This document shows, piece after piece, positions 1 through 8,721 of a DNA stretch of 64,000 nt (the stretch's first letter is position 1; each line of letters starts with the position of its first letter). The position numbers and the translations under genes are program-made. Where the stretch lies: assembly GCF_027571385.1 (NCBI RefSeq), contig NZ_CP085636.1, forward strand, positions 1,116,001-1,180,000, in the 5' to 3' direction. The notes under the pieces are model-generated. The model was not told the origin of the DNA, did no database searches, and saw only the letters and a list, made by a program, of their open reading frames with translations. Source of the DNA: Shewanella sp. MTB7 (GTDB taxonomy: Bacteria; Pseudomonadota; Gammaproteobacteria; Enterobacterales; Shewanellaceae).

Positions 1-183
1 ATTGAGTTTAGTAATGGCATTTTTCTATTGCCTATTTCAAGCGAGTATCAGCAACACTTCTCTTCTTCCCAGTTGAAAAAGTATCAGGAAGAATCATGGT
101 CTAATGGTATTTCAGTTCAGTTGGTTGATTGGGAAAGGCTAAAAGAGTCTTCACAGGCTATATTGGTTCCTTGTAAAAAATAA
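1..183 (+). CDS. C-terminal end of a truncated unknown protein
   Basis: Open from the first base of the window to a TAA at 181-183, giving 60 residues that read IEFSNGIFLLPI at the beginning and end in ILVPCKK. The 5' end lies outside the window. I do not recognise a family. The amino-acid composition (aromatics, Ser/Gln rich, no low-complexity) is compatible with a real gene end. About 270 bp of AT-rich sequence separates it from the porin. An inverted repeat (AATTAACC ... GGTTAA) near 257-286 could be a weak 3' hairpin. Confidence 0.45.
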   Translation: MEFSNGIFLLPISSEYQQHFSSSQLKKYQEESWSNGISVQLVDWERLKESSQAILVPCKK

Positions 184-456
184 ACTTGGTTTATTTTAAA
201 TGTACTGTCTATTGCTTGAATAGTGAGTGATAAGTTTTATTTATTGATTAATAATAATTAACCGTTAGGTTGTAAAATGGTTAAATGCGAGAATAAACTT
301 TCTCAACTCGAATGATTTTCTTTGAATCTTAATTATATGTTATCAAACTGATGATTGATAACTATCTGGTTAGTTGTGACTTCGAATATTTAGAACATTC
401 ATAATGTTGGAATTTAAATCTATCAAAATATATTAATTTAAGGTTTAGAAACTACT

Positions 457-1527
457 ATGAAATATAAAAAGACTATAAGTGTAATCGCGACTTCAATTGT
501 TATTTTGTCACCCATTAGTCATGCCGGAGACTTGTTTGATTGGTATGGCAGTATTAGAGCTCAAGTGCAGAAAGCAAACACTGGTGAACTTGAATATAAG
601 GATAACTATTCTCGATTGGGGGCTGCTGGAAGTGCAGAGATTTTGGATGGCATTAAAGCCAGTTATAACGTGGAATTTAGACTGTTTACCAGTGATGGAT
701 CTTTTGCCGGGAGTGATTCTCGTGCACGATTAGCCAATATTGGTTTAGAGAGTGAATATGGTTCACTGTTAATTGGTAAGCAGTATTCGCCACAATGGAA
801 TTATACCAATAATGCCATTGATATCTTTGCTGATGTTGATCAATCAGCTGGCTGTACCAATGAGTCATCTGGGGTTATTTGTCATACCAGTCGTTATGGA
901 ATGTATGGCTATGATGAGGCTGGTAATGGTCATTATGTTGAGGTGTTAAGACCTGATAGGGCTGTGACCTATACCACGCCAGATTTCAATGGATTTCAGG
1001 CGTCGGCAATGGCTATTTTAAACAATGGCGATGTTAAATCGAATGCCGCGGGAACCGACAGTGAGAGCCTAGTCGGCTACAATATCGCTGCAAAGTATAC
1101 GTGGCAAGATTTAACCTTCTCAGCAGCCCGCTTTGCCGTTAGTTCATTCATTGAAGAAGCCAGTATCGATTCGGCTCAAGTGGTGTATAACCACGAGAAC
1201 TTAAGTGTAGCTGCACATTACCAAATATCTGAAGATTTAAGATTTTATCAAGGTTTACCTTCCGCTGGTGAGATGGTTGATGAGAAAGTCTATGAAGTCT
1301 ACATTGGGTATAAGTTTACTGATGTGCAGTTACAAGCCGCATATTCAATCATTGATATGAGCTCAAAGAGCAATGTTAATGTCGACACCGATCATTTCTT
1401 AATTGATGTTATCTATCCCCATAAATATGGCCGATTCTATGCAGAATATAGCATGTGGGGTGATGAGGCTGAGGCGTTATTTATTGCTGCAGATACGGTT
1501 CTGGTTGGCGTGCAATTTGATTTCTAA
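457..1527 (+). CDS. Gram-negative general porin (OmpC/OmpU-like)
   Basis: 356 residues. A signal peptide at about 1-23 (KK..., hydrophobic core, cleavage after SHA before GDLFDWYGS) is followed by alternating beta strands typical of trimeric outer-membrane porins, and the chain ends in a terminal Phe (VGVQFDF), the usual C-terminal signature for BAM-dependent insertion. Family motifs such as SRLGAAGSAEI, RLANIGLESEYGSLLIGKQ and VTYTTPDFNGFQ fit the Gram-negative porin superfamily. Expected role: passive diffusion channel for small hydrophilic solutes. It stands alone, is preceded by an AT-rich leader of about 270 bp and followed by a strong hairpin. Substrate preference cannot be judged. Confidence 0.88.
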   Translation: MKYKKTISVIATSIVILSPISHAGDLFDWYGSIRAQVQKANTGELEYKDNYSRLGAAGSAEILDGIKASYNVEFRLFTSDGSFAGSDSRARLANIGLESEYGSLLIGKQYSPQWNYTNNAIDIFADVDQSAGCTNESSGVICHTSRYGMYGYDEAGNGHYVEVLRPDRAVTYTTPDFNGFQASAMAILNNGDVKSNAAGTDSESLVGYNIAAKYTWQDLTFSAARFAVSSFIEEASIDSAQVVYNHENLSVAAHYQISEDLRFYQGLPSAGEMVDEKVYEVYIGYKFTDVQLQAAYSIIDMSSKSNVNVDTDHFLIDVIYPHKYGRFYAEYSMWGDEAEALFIAADTVLVGVQFDF

Positions 1528-1536
1528 TCTAGCTGT

Positions 1537-1569
1537 GCACTTATCTAAAACAGTGCTTTAGATAAGTGC
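1537..1569 (+). terminator. Perfect 13-bp hairpin just after the porin gene
   Basis: GCACTTATCTAAA (1537-1549) pairs with TTTAGATAAGTGC (1557-1569) across a 7-base loop, starting 9 bp after the porin stop. There is no long U tract after it, so it may act as an mRNA 3' stabiliser as much as a terminator. Confidence 0.5.
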
Positions 1570-1587
1570 TAAATTTAGTGCCTTGAT

Positions 1588-1640
1588 TTTAGATAACTGA
1601 TTTTAGAACTCTGAATTTAGATAACTTATTTTAGAACACT
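1588..1640. repeat. Two tandem copies of a 28-bp unit
   Basis: TTTAGATAACTGATTTTAGA (from 1588) is repeated as TTTAGATAACTTATTTTAGA from 1616, a period of 28 bp with few differences. The TTTAGATAA core also forms the right arm of the preceding hairpin, so the tract may have grown from that hairpin by slippage. Confidence 0.6.
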
Positions 1641-1655
1641 ACCCTGATAGTTCAA

Positions 1656-1685
1656 AGGCGTCCTATGATTTTCAGGGCGCCTTTT
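1656..1685. terminator. Intrinsic terminator between convergent porin and MFS genes
   Basis: AGGCGTCC (1656-1663) pairs with GGGCGCCT (1675-1682), one G-T wobble, followed by TTTT on the plus strand. It sits immediately before the stop of the minus-strand transporter gene and so can serve both convergent transcripts. Confidence 0.65.
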
Positions 1686-1686
1686 C

Positions 1687-2901
1687 TTATTTATGGGGCG
1701 TTATTATCTCACTTTTGGATGCGAGTAGGGCGAAGATGCTCCAGAACACATTACTCAATGCACAGATTATTAAGGGCAGGGTCCAGCTTTGCATCTGTTC
1801 ATGCACAGCTCCCATCATTATGGGGCCTGTTGCTGCAAGCAAGTAACCCAGAAATTGAGCCATACCTGAGAGCGTTGCTGCTTGATGTGCATCTGATGTA
1901 CGTAGACTGATTAGGGCTAGGGCAACAATAAAACCTCCGCCAGCGCCAAAGCCAAATAACATGGCCCACACTATGGCGAGAGAGGGAGCGATGATTAGCC
2001 CGATAATACCGATAAATGCCAGCAAGGTTAAACTTAAACTGAGCAGTCGCTTATCGTTAATTCTGGACATAAGTGGGATAAGTACAATAGCGGGAACCGC
2101 AGTGAAAAGTTGCAACAATCCATGAATAACGCCTGCTTGTTCATGGCTGTAACCTTTATCCACCAAGATGGTGGGCAGCCAACTGATAAAGATGTACATC
2201 AAAAATGAATTAAAAGCTAAGAACAGGGTGATGTGCCATGCTTGAGCCGAATGCCAAAGGTAACTGTGGCTATCAAACTCAGTGGTGTCCGCTGTTGGAG
2301 GGGTATGGTTTTTCATCTGAGGTAACCAGACCAAGATCGCAATAATGGGGAAGAAGATTATCCCACCTAAAGCGAAGGCCCAGTTGGGAATAAAAGTGAT
2401 TGCCAAAGTATCGGCCAAATGTGTCATCGGGATCGCCAAACTGGCACTCAGTGCAGAGCCAACGCCCATCATTAACACGTAAATAGAGGTGATGGTTGTG
2501 ATCTTGTTTGGAAAATCTCGTTTCATTAAACTAGGCAAGAGCACGTTGGCAATCGCTATTCCCGCCCCTATGGTCACTGTGCCGATAAACAAGGTTGTCG
2601 TTGAGCCTATTGAGCGCATGGTGATACCAGCAAGGACCAATATTAATGAAGTCATCAATGCGTGTTCAAGCCCATTTTTTCTCGCTAGCTTTGAGGCAAC
2701 AGGTGAGAAAAGAGCAAAAGCCAGTAAAGGCAGGGTAGTTAACATGCCGGCTTGAGTGGCTGATAGCTTAAGCTGCTCTCTGATAAGATCGAGTAAAGGT
2801 CCGACACCTGTGATTGGGCTGCGCAAACTAATGGAAATTAATAAGATCCCGAAGAGTAAGAAAGCCATATTATTGATTCGAGAAGGTTGAACTTGTGTCA
2901 C
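1687..2901 (-). CDS. MFS exporter of the CynX/NimT family
   Basis: 404 residues with about 12 hydrophobic segments and no signal peptide. It is an inner-membrane major facilitator of the cyanate/2-nitroimidazole (CynX/NimT) branch; the start region SLRSPITGVGPLLDLIREQL is characteristic. The start is a GTG with a GAGG Shine-Dalgarno about 8 bases upstream. An AraC-type regulator lies head to head 106 bp away, the same arrangement as E. coli nimT/nimR (yeaN/yeaM), where the regulator controls the exporter. That supports a drug or small-anion export role, but the substrate in this organism is an inference. Confidence 0.8.
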   Translation of the reverse strand: MTQVQPSRINNMAFLLFGILLISISLRSPITGVGPLLDLIREQLKLSATQAGMLTTLPLLAFALFSPVASKLARKNGLEHALMTSLILVLAGITMRSIGSTTTLFIGTVTIGAGIAIANVLLPSLMKRDFPNKITTITSIYVLMMGVGSALSASLAIPMTHLADTLAITFIPNWAFALGGIIFFPIIAILVWLPQMKNHTPPTADTTEFDSHSYLWHSAQAWHITLFLAFNSFLMYIFISWLPTILVDKGYSHEQAGVIHGLLQLFTAVPAIVLIPLMSRINDKRLLSLSLTLLAFIGIIGLIIAPSLAIVWAMLFGFGAGGGFIVALALISLRTSDAHQAATLSGMAQFLGYLLAATGPIMMGAVHEQMQSWTLPLIICALSNVFWSIFALLASKSEIITPHK

Positions 2902-3007
2902 AGAATTTTCCTCATTATTCGTGCTGGTGATTAAGAGGTATTTTACTCCTCATATCCCTTACTGAATTAAGGTATAGTGACTTTTTATATCTAAAAACCG
3001 TCAAAGC

Positions 3008-3793
3008 ATGTCCTCTAAACAGCCAATATTTCCAGATTTTGATTCTGATAGTTACCCGCAAAAAGTGGTGTCATTGAGAGCGACAAGTGGTGACTATGCC
3101 GCGGAAACATCATTTCATCAACATCATAAATGCCAACTGGTTATGGCCTTGAGTGGATTTGTGAAGTGTAAAATTGCCGATGCTATCTGGGTGGTACCGC
3201 CCAACTGTGCTGTGTGGATCCCAAGTCAGGTTCCACACTGTAATAAGATCTCCAGTAATGCTGAGGTGTGCATGCTATTTATCGACCCTGATGTCGATGG
3301 TATGCCGGATAAGAGCTGCACTCTGTCGATATCGCCCTTGGTGAAAGAGTTAATCATCTATTTAAGTGGGCAAGAGCAATGCTATCTTACCGATAGTTCT
3401 ACCGCTAAACTTGTCGAGGTGTTAATCGATCAATTGCAAGTAATGCCAACTGAGCATTTTGATTTTCCGACTCCGGCTGAGCCGAGATTAAATGCTATAG
3501 CATTACAACTTATAGCGACTCCGGCAGATAGACGATGCGTGGGGGAGTGGGCTAGGCAGCACGCCATGAGTGAGCGGACCTTAGCTAGGCTGGTAAAATT
3601 GGAAACCGGACTGACCTTCGGTCGCTGGCGAGGTCAACTGCATCTGGTGTTGGCTCTGCAAAAACTCACCACAGGGGATTCAGTTCAACGTATTGCTGAT
3701 GAGTTAGGCTATGAGTCCGTGAGTGCATTTATTACCTTTTTTAAGAAGACGTTAGGTCGACCACCAAAACAATATATGAAGCTCAGAGATTGA
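3008..3793 (+). CDS. AraC-family regulator, NimR-like
   Basis: 261 residues. The N-terminal half is a cupin-type sensor (FHQHHKCQLVMALSG at about 37-51, PPNCAVWIPSQVPH at about 64-77). The C-terminal third holds two helix-turn-helix segments of the AraC/XylS family (MSERTLARLVKLETGLTFG, then IADELGYESVSAFITFFKK). It is divergent from the MFS exporter with a shared 106-bp control region, as in the nimR-nimT pair, so it probably activates or represses that exporter. The start ATG was taken at 3008; no strong Shine-Dalgarno is visible there. Confidence 0.85.
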   Translation: MSSKQPIFPDFDSDSYPQKVVSLRATSGDYAAETSFHQHHKCQLVMALSGFVKCKIADAIWVVPPNCAVWIPSQVPHCNKISSNAEVCMLFIDPDVDGMPDKSCTLSISPLVKELIIYLSGQEQCYLTDSSTAKLVEVLIDQLQVMPTEHFDFPTPAEPRLNAIALQLIATPADRRCVGEWARQHAMSERTLARLVKLETGLTFGRWRGQLHLVLALQKLTTGDSVQRIADELGYESVSAFITFFKKTLGRPPKQYMKLRD

Positions 3794-3846
3794 TGAATGT
3801 ATTTCTGTAGCGTAAGTTTAGATGTGAAATTGTTAGCACATTTAGC

Positions 3847-5382
3847 TTAGTTTTCATGTTTAGCATAGCGGGCATAGATATCCTGCAGTTTATCTAAGGG
3901 AGTTGGCTGGGCATAGAGATAACCTTGGTGCAAGTAGACACCTCGTTTATTGAGATAGTCAGCTTGGGCTTGAGTTTCAATTCCCTCTGCAATCATCTCC
4001 ATTTTAGATTCGTGCCCAAACGCGATTATTGAGTTAAGCACATCAGCTTTAAAATCGTCAGTGCCTATCGTATCAATAAACATCTTATCGATTTTAATAC
4101 TGTTAACTCCCAGTCTTTGCAGGTAACTAAACCCCCCAAATCCAGTGCCAAAATCATCCAATTTAAAACCATGGCATTGAGAGGCTAGTTGGTTGATCTC
4201 AATAATTGCTTTCTCAAAATTTGCTATAGGTTTGCGTTCTGTTAATTCAAAACATAGTCGCTGTGTGTCATGGTTAGCGTGTTCTTCAAACCATTGGCTT
4301 AGCTGCCCATTCTCAAGGTGTTCAGCGACAATGTTTACGCTGACCCAACCAAGAAGCTTAGGCATATCTTGTTTGACCTGTGCCAATGTTGATTCTGTGA
4401 TGGGAATGACAAGCCCTGAATCCTCTGCATAGGGGATAAACTGGTTTGGTGCTCCCAATTCACCATCACTTCTTTGCCAACGAACCAGCATCTCTTGCCC
4501 CACAATCTCATTGCTGCGGGTATTAATGATGATCTGATAGTAGGGAATAAACTCATTTTTCTTTAAACTGTTCATTAACATTGTTTCTAATGAGACCTGA
4601 TTATGTTGCCAGTGCCAGAAATAGATGGTGAATAAAGAGGAAAAAATTAAGCTTAGGCACAGTAAGGTGAGCCAACTTTTTTCTTTAAAATCTTGATACA
4701 TAGCATCACTACTGATCAGGGTTTGGGTCAAATCCAAACTGGGAATATAGCGAGTAATACGCTTACTATTTTTAGTATTAGAGAGGGTTTGGTTACCTCG
4801 AGAAACTAAAGGTAATCCATGATATTGAATATCGACTTGGTAGCAGTTAGGGCAAAGTTCCGTGAGAAAGCTATTAAATACAGTATTATTAGTGACACCA
4901 ACTAACTTATGTTCTTTGGCAGGGATCTCAAAGATAAAGTTGCGGAAAAATGGGTTTTTATCTATTGAAGTGCTTATTTTAATGTTGGTATTTGGTAATA
5001 CCTTAGTGTCATCAGCTTCATAGTGATATGGCACGGATAAATTAGAACATTTCTTGCCATTAGCTAACTCTAGTTGAATAAGTCGTACTATATTTGGACT
5101 AAATTCCGGGCTTTTTAAGAGGGCAATATCGTCCTCACTGCAGGTCCAAGATAGTTTATCTATAACAGCTTTTTCTTTTGGGCTTGATGAAGTGAGCATT
5201 CGTTCTACCATGAGGTTTTCGAGTAGATCGAAATCCTGCTGAAGCTTAGAGACTAACTCATACTTTGCCACTTGCGGATGAATTAATGCCACCAGCAGTA
5301 AAGGGATAATGAAGATAAGCAGGGTGATAAACCAAGGTGCTTTATAGTAGTTAGTTAAGCGTGATGATAGCTTAGTTAGCAA
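3847..5382 (-). CDS. Membrane c-di-GMP phosphodiesterase, CSS-motif + EAL
   Basis: 511 residues. TM1 at about 17-36, then a periplasmic CSS-type sensor with paired cysteines (TCSEDD and KKCSNL), TM2 at about 235-255, then a cytoplasmic EAL domain. Key EAL motifs are present: EMLVRW (EML in place of EAL), FELTER, DDFGTGFGGFSYLQ, KIDKMFI and AEGIET, so catalysis (cyclic di-GMP to pGpG) looks intact. CSS-EAL enzymes of this kind are known to respond to periplasmic thiol/disulfide state. It is monocistronic; the 3' end is 53 bp from the convergent AraC gene. Confidence 0.88.
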   Translation of the reverse strand: MLTKLSSRLTNYYKAPWFITLLIFIIPLLLVALIHPQVAKYELVSKLQQDFDLLENLMVERMLTSSSPKEKAVIDKLSWTCSEDDIALLKSPEFSPNIVRLIQLELANGKKCSNLSVPYHYEADDTKVLPNTNIKISTSIDKNPFFRNFIFEIPAKEHKLVGVTNNTVFNSFLTELCPNCYQVDIQYHGLPLVSRGNQTLSNTKNSKRITRYIPSLDLTQTLISSDAMYQDFKEKSWLTLLCLSLIFSSLFTIYFWHWQHNQVSLETMLMNSLKKNEFIPYYQIIINTRSNEIVGQEMLVRWQRSDGELGAPNQFIPYAEDSGLVIPITESTLAQVKQDMPKLLGWVSVNIVAEHLENGQLSQWFEEHANHDTQRLCFELTERKPIANFEKAIIEINQLASQCHGFKLDDFGTGFGGFSYLQRLGVNSIKIDKMFIDTIGTDDFKADVLNSIIAFGHESKMEMIAEGIETQAQADYLNKRGVYLHQGYLYAQPTPLDKLQDIYARYAKHEN

Positions 5383-5791
5383 AGTTGTAGTCTCTAAGAG
5401 GGCGTTGGTGAAAATATAGTATTAGCTGATCGAGCTATTAAGCTAGCTGTACATAGTATGTACGGTTTAAGGTGGCGCATTATCTACCAAATAGAGTTCA
5501 CTTCCGTGAACTAAGTCGCAGTTATTAAAAGATTAATCTAAATAGCGATAAAATATGATGTGGTTGCTGTTTGATCCGTCTTTGGTTTTATCTTGATTTT
5601 TACGGCATGTTATCTACTGTTTTTAACAGATTTTTTCAAATGATTAAGACGGTGTATATTAGGTAGTGTCCTAGCTTCGAATTGAGATAAGTGAGCAAAG
5701 AGGGATGATTAGGTCCACATTTTCCATCTTGAAATTTTTATGGATTAAAAATGGTCTTATACCCGTTCTGCTAAATTAAGGAGATAGTATC
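5383..5791. other. Intergenic region upstream of EAL gene and msrA
   Basis: 409 bp between divergent genes. It contains a 15-bp palindrome GTACATAGTATGTAC at 5449-5463, close enough to the EAL gene start to be an operator, and a good Shine-Dalgarno (AAGGAG) just before msrA. No further coding potential seen. Confidence 0.4.
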
Positions 5792-6292
5792 ATGACAGTT
5801 GAAAAAGCCGTCTTAGCGGGTGGATGTTTTTGGGGAATGCAAGATCTCATACGTAAGCGTGTTGGTGTAATATCAACGCGAGTGGGTTATACCGGTGGGG
5901 ATGTGGCTAATGCAACCTATAGAGATCATGGCAACCATGCTGAAGGAATTGAGATCGTATTCGATAATACTCAGACGAGTTTCGATGACATTCTAGCTTT
6001 TTTCTTTCAAATACATGATCCATCGACACCGAATCGGCAAGGAAATGACAAAGGAGAATCGTATCGTTCCGCTATCTTTTATGAGTCCAATAAACAGAAA
6101 GAGTTGGCCGAGAAGATGATATCTCGTATTAATGCTTCTGGGATCTGGCCTGGTCCTGTGGTGACTGAGCTCTCCCCTTCAGGAGATTTTTGGCAAGCAG
6201 AACCTGAGCATCAAGATTACCTAGAACTCAGACCTAATGGCTATACTTGTCACTTTCCTCGTCCGGATTGGGTATTGCCAGCAGAAGACTAG
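5792..6292 (+). CDS. msrA: Peptide methionine-S-sulfoxide reductase MsrA
   Basis: 166 residues. The GGCFWGMQD motif places the catalytic Cys at residue 12. [22 protein letters not shown] and the C-terminal [21 protein letters not shown] are also typical (the latter replacing the usual HQDYL...Y region). It reduces Met-S-sulfoxide in proteins using thioredoxin. AAGGAG precedes the ATG by 8-9 bases. It lies directly upstream of selO, another redox-linked gene, and a second divergent msrA-like gene lies 3.7 kb downstream. Confidence 0.93.
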   Translation: MTVEKAVLAGGCFWGMQDLIRKRVGVISTRVGYTGGDVANATYRDHGNHAEGIEIVFDNTQTSFDDILAFFFQIHDPSTPNRQGNDKGESYRSAIFYESNKQKELAEKMISRINASGIWPGPVVTELSPSGDFWQAEPEHQDYLELRPNGYTCHFPRPDWVLPAED

Positions 6293-6412
6293 TAGTTTTC
6301 CGGTTAGTTATATTAATCAAGTGACCGCCTCAGAGTTATTATTGGCCCTGAGGATGGTTGAAAGCGTTTTTAAGTGAGTTAATCTAATAGGTATGTATCT
6401 ATTTTCAATTAC

Positions 6413-7906
6413 ATGGACAATAACATGAGTGATAAAGCGATCGATCTAGGATTAACATTTGATAATAGTTACTTCGATAAGCTAGATGGTTTTTATGTTG
6501 TTTGCTCAGGCGCTAAAGCGCCCAATCCAGATCTTATTAAGTTAAATGAAACCTTGGCTGAAAACATCGGCTTGACTAACACTGATACTGAATCACTAGC
6601 GCAGATTTTTTCTGGTAGCGAAGTTAGCCTTGGCTCATCACCGTTAGCTCAAGTCTACGCCGGACATCAGTTTGGTGGCTTTAGTCCACAACTGGGAGAT
6701 GGCCGAGCCCTGTTGCTGGGCGAGGTACTGGATAAAAATGGCCTGCGTGTGGATATACAACTTAAAGGCTCGGGTCGCACCCCCTTTTCACGAGGTGGGG
6801 ATGGTAAAGCGGTACTTGGTGCAGTATTGCGGGAATACATTCTTAGTGAGGCCATGTATGCCCTTAATATTCCAACCACGAGAGCGTTAGCAGTGGTTAT
6901 CACAGGCGAGCCCATCTACCGTACTCAATATCTGCCAGGGGCTGTGTTAACCCGTGTGGCATCGAGTCATCTGCGTGTCGGAACGTTTCAATACTTTGCA
7001 TCCCGTGGTGAGCAAGATAAAGTCAAACAGTTAGCTGACTATGCGATAGCCCGTCATTACTCAGAGCTTCAGCAGAGTAAACTGGTTTATTTGGACTTCC
7101 TTTGTGCGGTGAGAGATAAGCAAGCCGAGCTGGTGGCAAAATGGCTATTAGTCGGTTTTATTCATGGCGTAATGAATACCGATAATATGGCCATTAGTGG
7201 TGAAACCATTGATTATGGTCCTTGCGCCTTTATGGACAATTATGGAGCAGACATTGTGTTCAGTTTAATCGATAGCGATGGACGTTACTCCTATAATAAT
7301 CAGCCAGTTATGGCACAGTGGAACCTGGCTAGATTAGCCGAAACCTTACTGCCATTGATCCATGAAGATCAAGATGAAGCAATTGAACTTGCCACTACTG
7401 CGGTGACTGAATTTTGGGACATTTTCCAGCATCATTGGGCTACGGGTATGCGGGCTAAGCTGGGACTATCCTCTGAGGAGGAGGGCGACTTCGTCTTGGG
7501 AGAGCAACTGCTTGAGTCGATGTCAGGCGAAGAGGTGGATTTTACTCATCTGTTTCGTCAACTTGCCGATGATTTGGCTAACGGCACAGATGAGAGCCAA
7601 AGGTTATTTAATCATGCCGATAAGTTTCTGTTGTGGCGAGAGAGCTGGATAGCACGTTTGGCAAGAGATACGCTTTCAATGTCAGATCGTATCAGTATGA
7701 TGAACTCGGCTAATCCTATTTATATTCCTAGAAATTATCAAGTTGAACGAGCAATCGAAGCCGCTGAGCAAAGAGGGGACTATCAACCTTTTGAACAGCT
7801 AATTGTAGTATTGGCTAGCCCATATACGCTACAAACAGGGGCACAAGAATATGCTGAACCAGCGCCTTTGGAGTTCGGACCTTACACAACCTTTTGCGGA
7901 ACATAA
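6413..7906 (+). CDS. selO: Protein adenylyltransferase SelO (YdiU/UPF0061)
   Basis: 497 residues, a full-length SelO pseudokinase-fold AMPylase. Motifs seen include PLAQVYAGHQFGGFSPQLGDG, LKGSGRTPFSRGGDGKAVLG, REYILSEAMYALNIPTTRAL, GFIHGVMNTDNM and DYGPCAFMD. The chain ends TFCGT, the usual bacterial C-terminus with its conserved Cys. It transfers AMP to Ser/Thr/Tyr of redox-related proteins in the known family members. Two starts are possible: ATG 6413 or ATG 6425; the second has a GGA 8 bases upstream but neither Shine-Dalgarno is strong. Confidence 0.92.
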   Translation: MDNNMSDKAIDLGLTFDNSYFDKLDGFYVVCSGAKAPNPDLIKLNETLAENIGLTNTDTESLAQIFSGSEVSLGSSPLAQVYAGHQFGGFSPQLGDGRALLLGEVLDKNGLRVDIQLKGSGRTPFSRGGDGKAVLGAVLREYILSEAMYALNIPTTRALAVVITGEPIYRTQYLPGAVLTRVASSHLRVGTFQYFASRGEQDKVKQLADYAIARHYSELQQSKLVYLDFLCAVRDKQAELVAKWLLVGFIHGVMNTDNMAISGETIDYGPCAFMDNYGADIVFSLIDSDGRYSYNNQPVMAQWNLARLAETLLPLIHEDQDEAIELATTAVTEFWDIFQHHWATGMRAKLGLSSEEEGDFVLGEQLLESMSGEEVDFTHLFRQLADDLANGTDESQRLFNHADKFLLWRESWIARLARDTLSMSDRISMMNSANPIYIPRNYQVERAIEAAEQRGDYQPFEQLIVVLASPYTLQTGAQEYAEPAPLEFGPYTTFCGT

Positions 7907-8062
7907 TGGCATTGCAGTGAAACAGTCATTTTATTTTTGACTCAATGTAGAAATGTCACTCCTCGGTTCGTCTTTAATGTATCTAAGCTAATTAACATGT
8001 TTATTCAGATTAGCTTAGATACGCCTATTGTTTAAATAAAACAATGCAATACGATTAATACT

Positions 8063-8326
8063 ATACCCAAACCACTTCAAGATGCAGGATTCAGCATGTT
8101 GTGAAGTGACAGAGTTCAAGGCATGAAATAGCAGTACTAGTTAATCTAATTCAATATTTCATAACATAGAAACATGTTGCTTCACGGCTTGCCCTTCGGG
8201 AGTTCCCGTAGAATATCTGCACTGCGTTAGCGATATCGACAAGGGAATAACCATTCTCTCAATCGCTGCCTTGTTCAGTTATCCTACGGGAGCTCTGAAA
8301 CGAGCATCTTGAGGTAGCTTGGGTAT
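8063..8326. mobile_element. MITE-like element, copy 1
   Basis: A 264-bp non-coding unit with 23-bp terminal inverted repeats: ATACCCAAACCACTTCAAG at the left end mirrors CTTGAGGTAGCTTGGGTAT at the right, with a shared GATGC inside. A second copy lies in the opposite orientation at 63099-63364 with clear similarity along its length, including the internal CCCTTCGGGAGTTCCCGTAG hairpin segment. It fills most of the gap after selO and ends only 27 bp before the ATG of the DGPF gene, so that gene's promoter must lie in or across the element. No transposase is encoded. The remainder of 7907-8353 is AT-rich spacer. Confidence 0.75.
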
Positions 8327-8353
8327 CTATCTATTGATATCACGGAGAGACAA

Positions 8354-8701
8354 ATGAAATTTTTAGCATTGCTCTATGGCCAGCCTCAGAACGAGCCGCA
8401 ATACAATACACCTGAGTGGGATGAGATGATCCAAGAGTTTATGGCGCTCACTGAGCTGTATAAAAATGATGGCGTGTTTATCGCGGGTGAAGGACTGCAG
8501 GACGTGAGTACGGCGACTTCAATTAAAGTACGGGCTAACCAGTCAGAGTTACATGACGGGCCTTTTGCTGAAACCAAAGAGCAATTGGGGGGCTTCTATT
8601 TACTTGATTGCAAGGATTTAGAAGAAGCCTTGATGTATGCCGCTAAGATCCCATCGGCGAAATGGGGCACGGTTGAAGTTCGTCCGGTAGCGGAATACTA
8701 A
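8354..8701 (+). CDS. DGPF (YCII-related) domain protein
   Basis: 115 residues, single YCII/DGPF domain; HDGPFAETKEQLGGFYLLD (about 72-90) is the family signature. GGAGAG lies just before the ATG. It is followed 20 bp later by an ECF sigma factor with a long C-terminal extension. DGPF genes beside ECF42-group sigma factors are a well known conserved pair; the DGPF protein's biochemical role is not settled. The upstream MITE-like element supplies or replaces its promoter region. Confidence 0.88.
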   Translation: MKFLALLYGQPQNEPQYNTPEWDEMIQEFMALTELYKNDGVFIAGEGLQDVSTATSIKVRANQSELHDGPFAETKEQLGGFYLLDCKDLEEALMYAAKIPSAKWGTVEVRPVAEY

Positions 8702-8721
8702 TATCAGCTCCCTTTCGAAAG

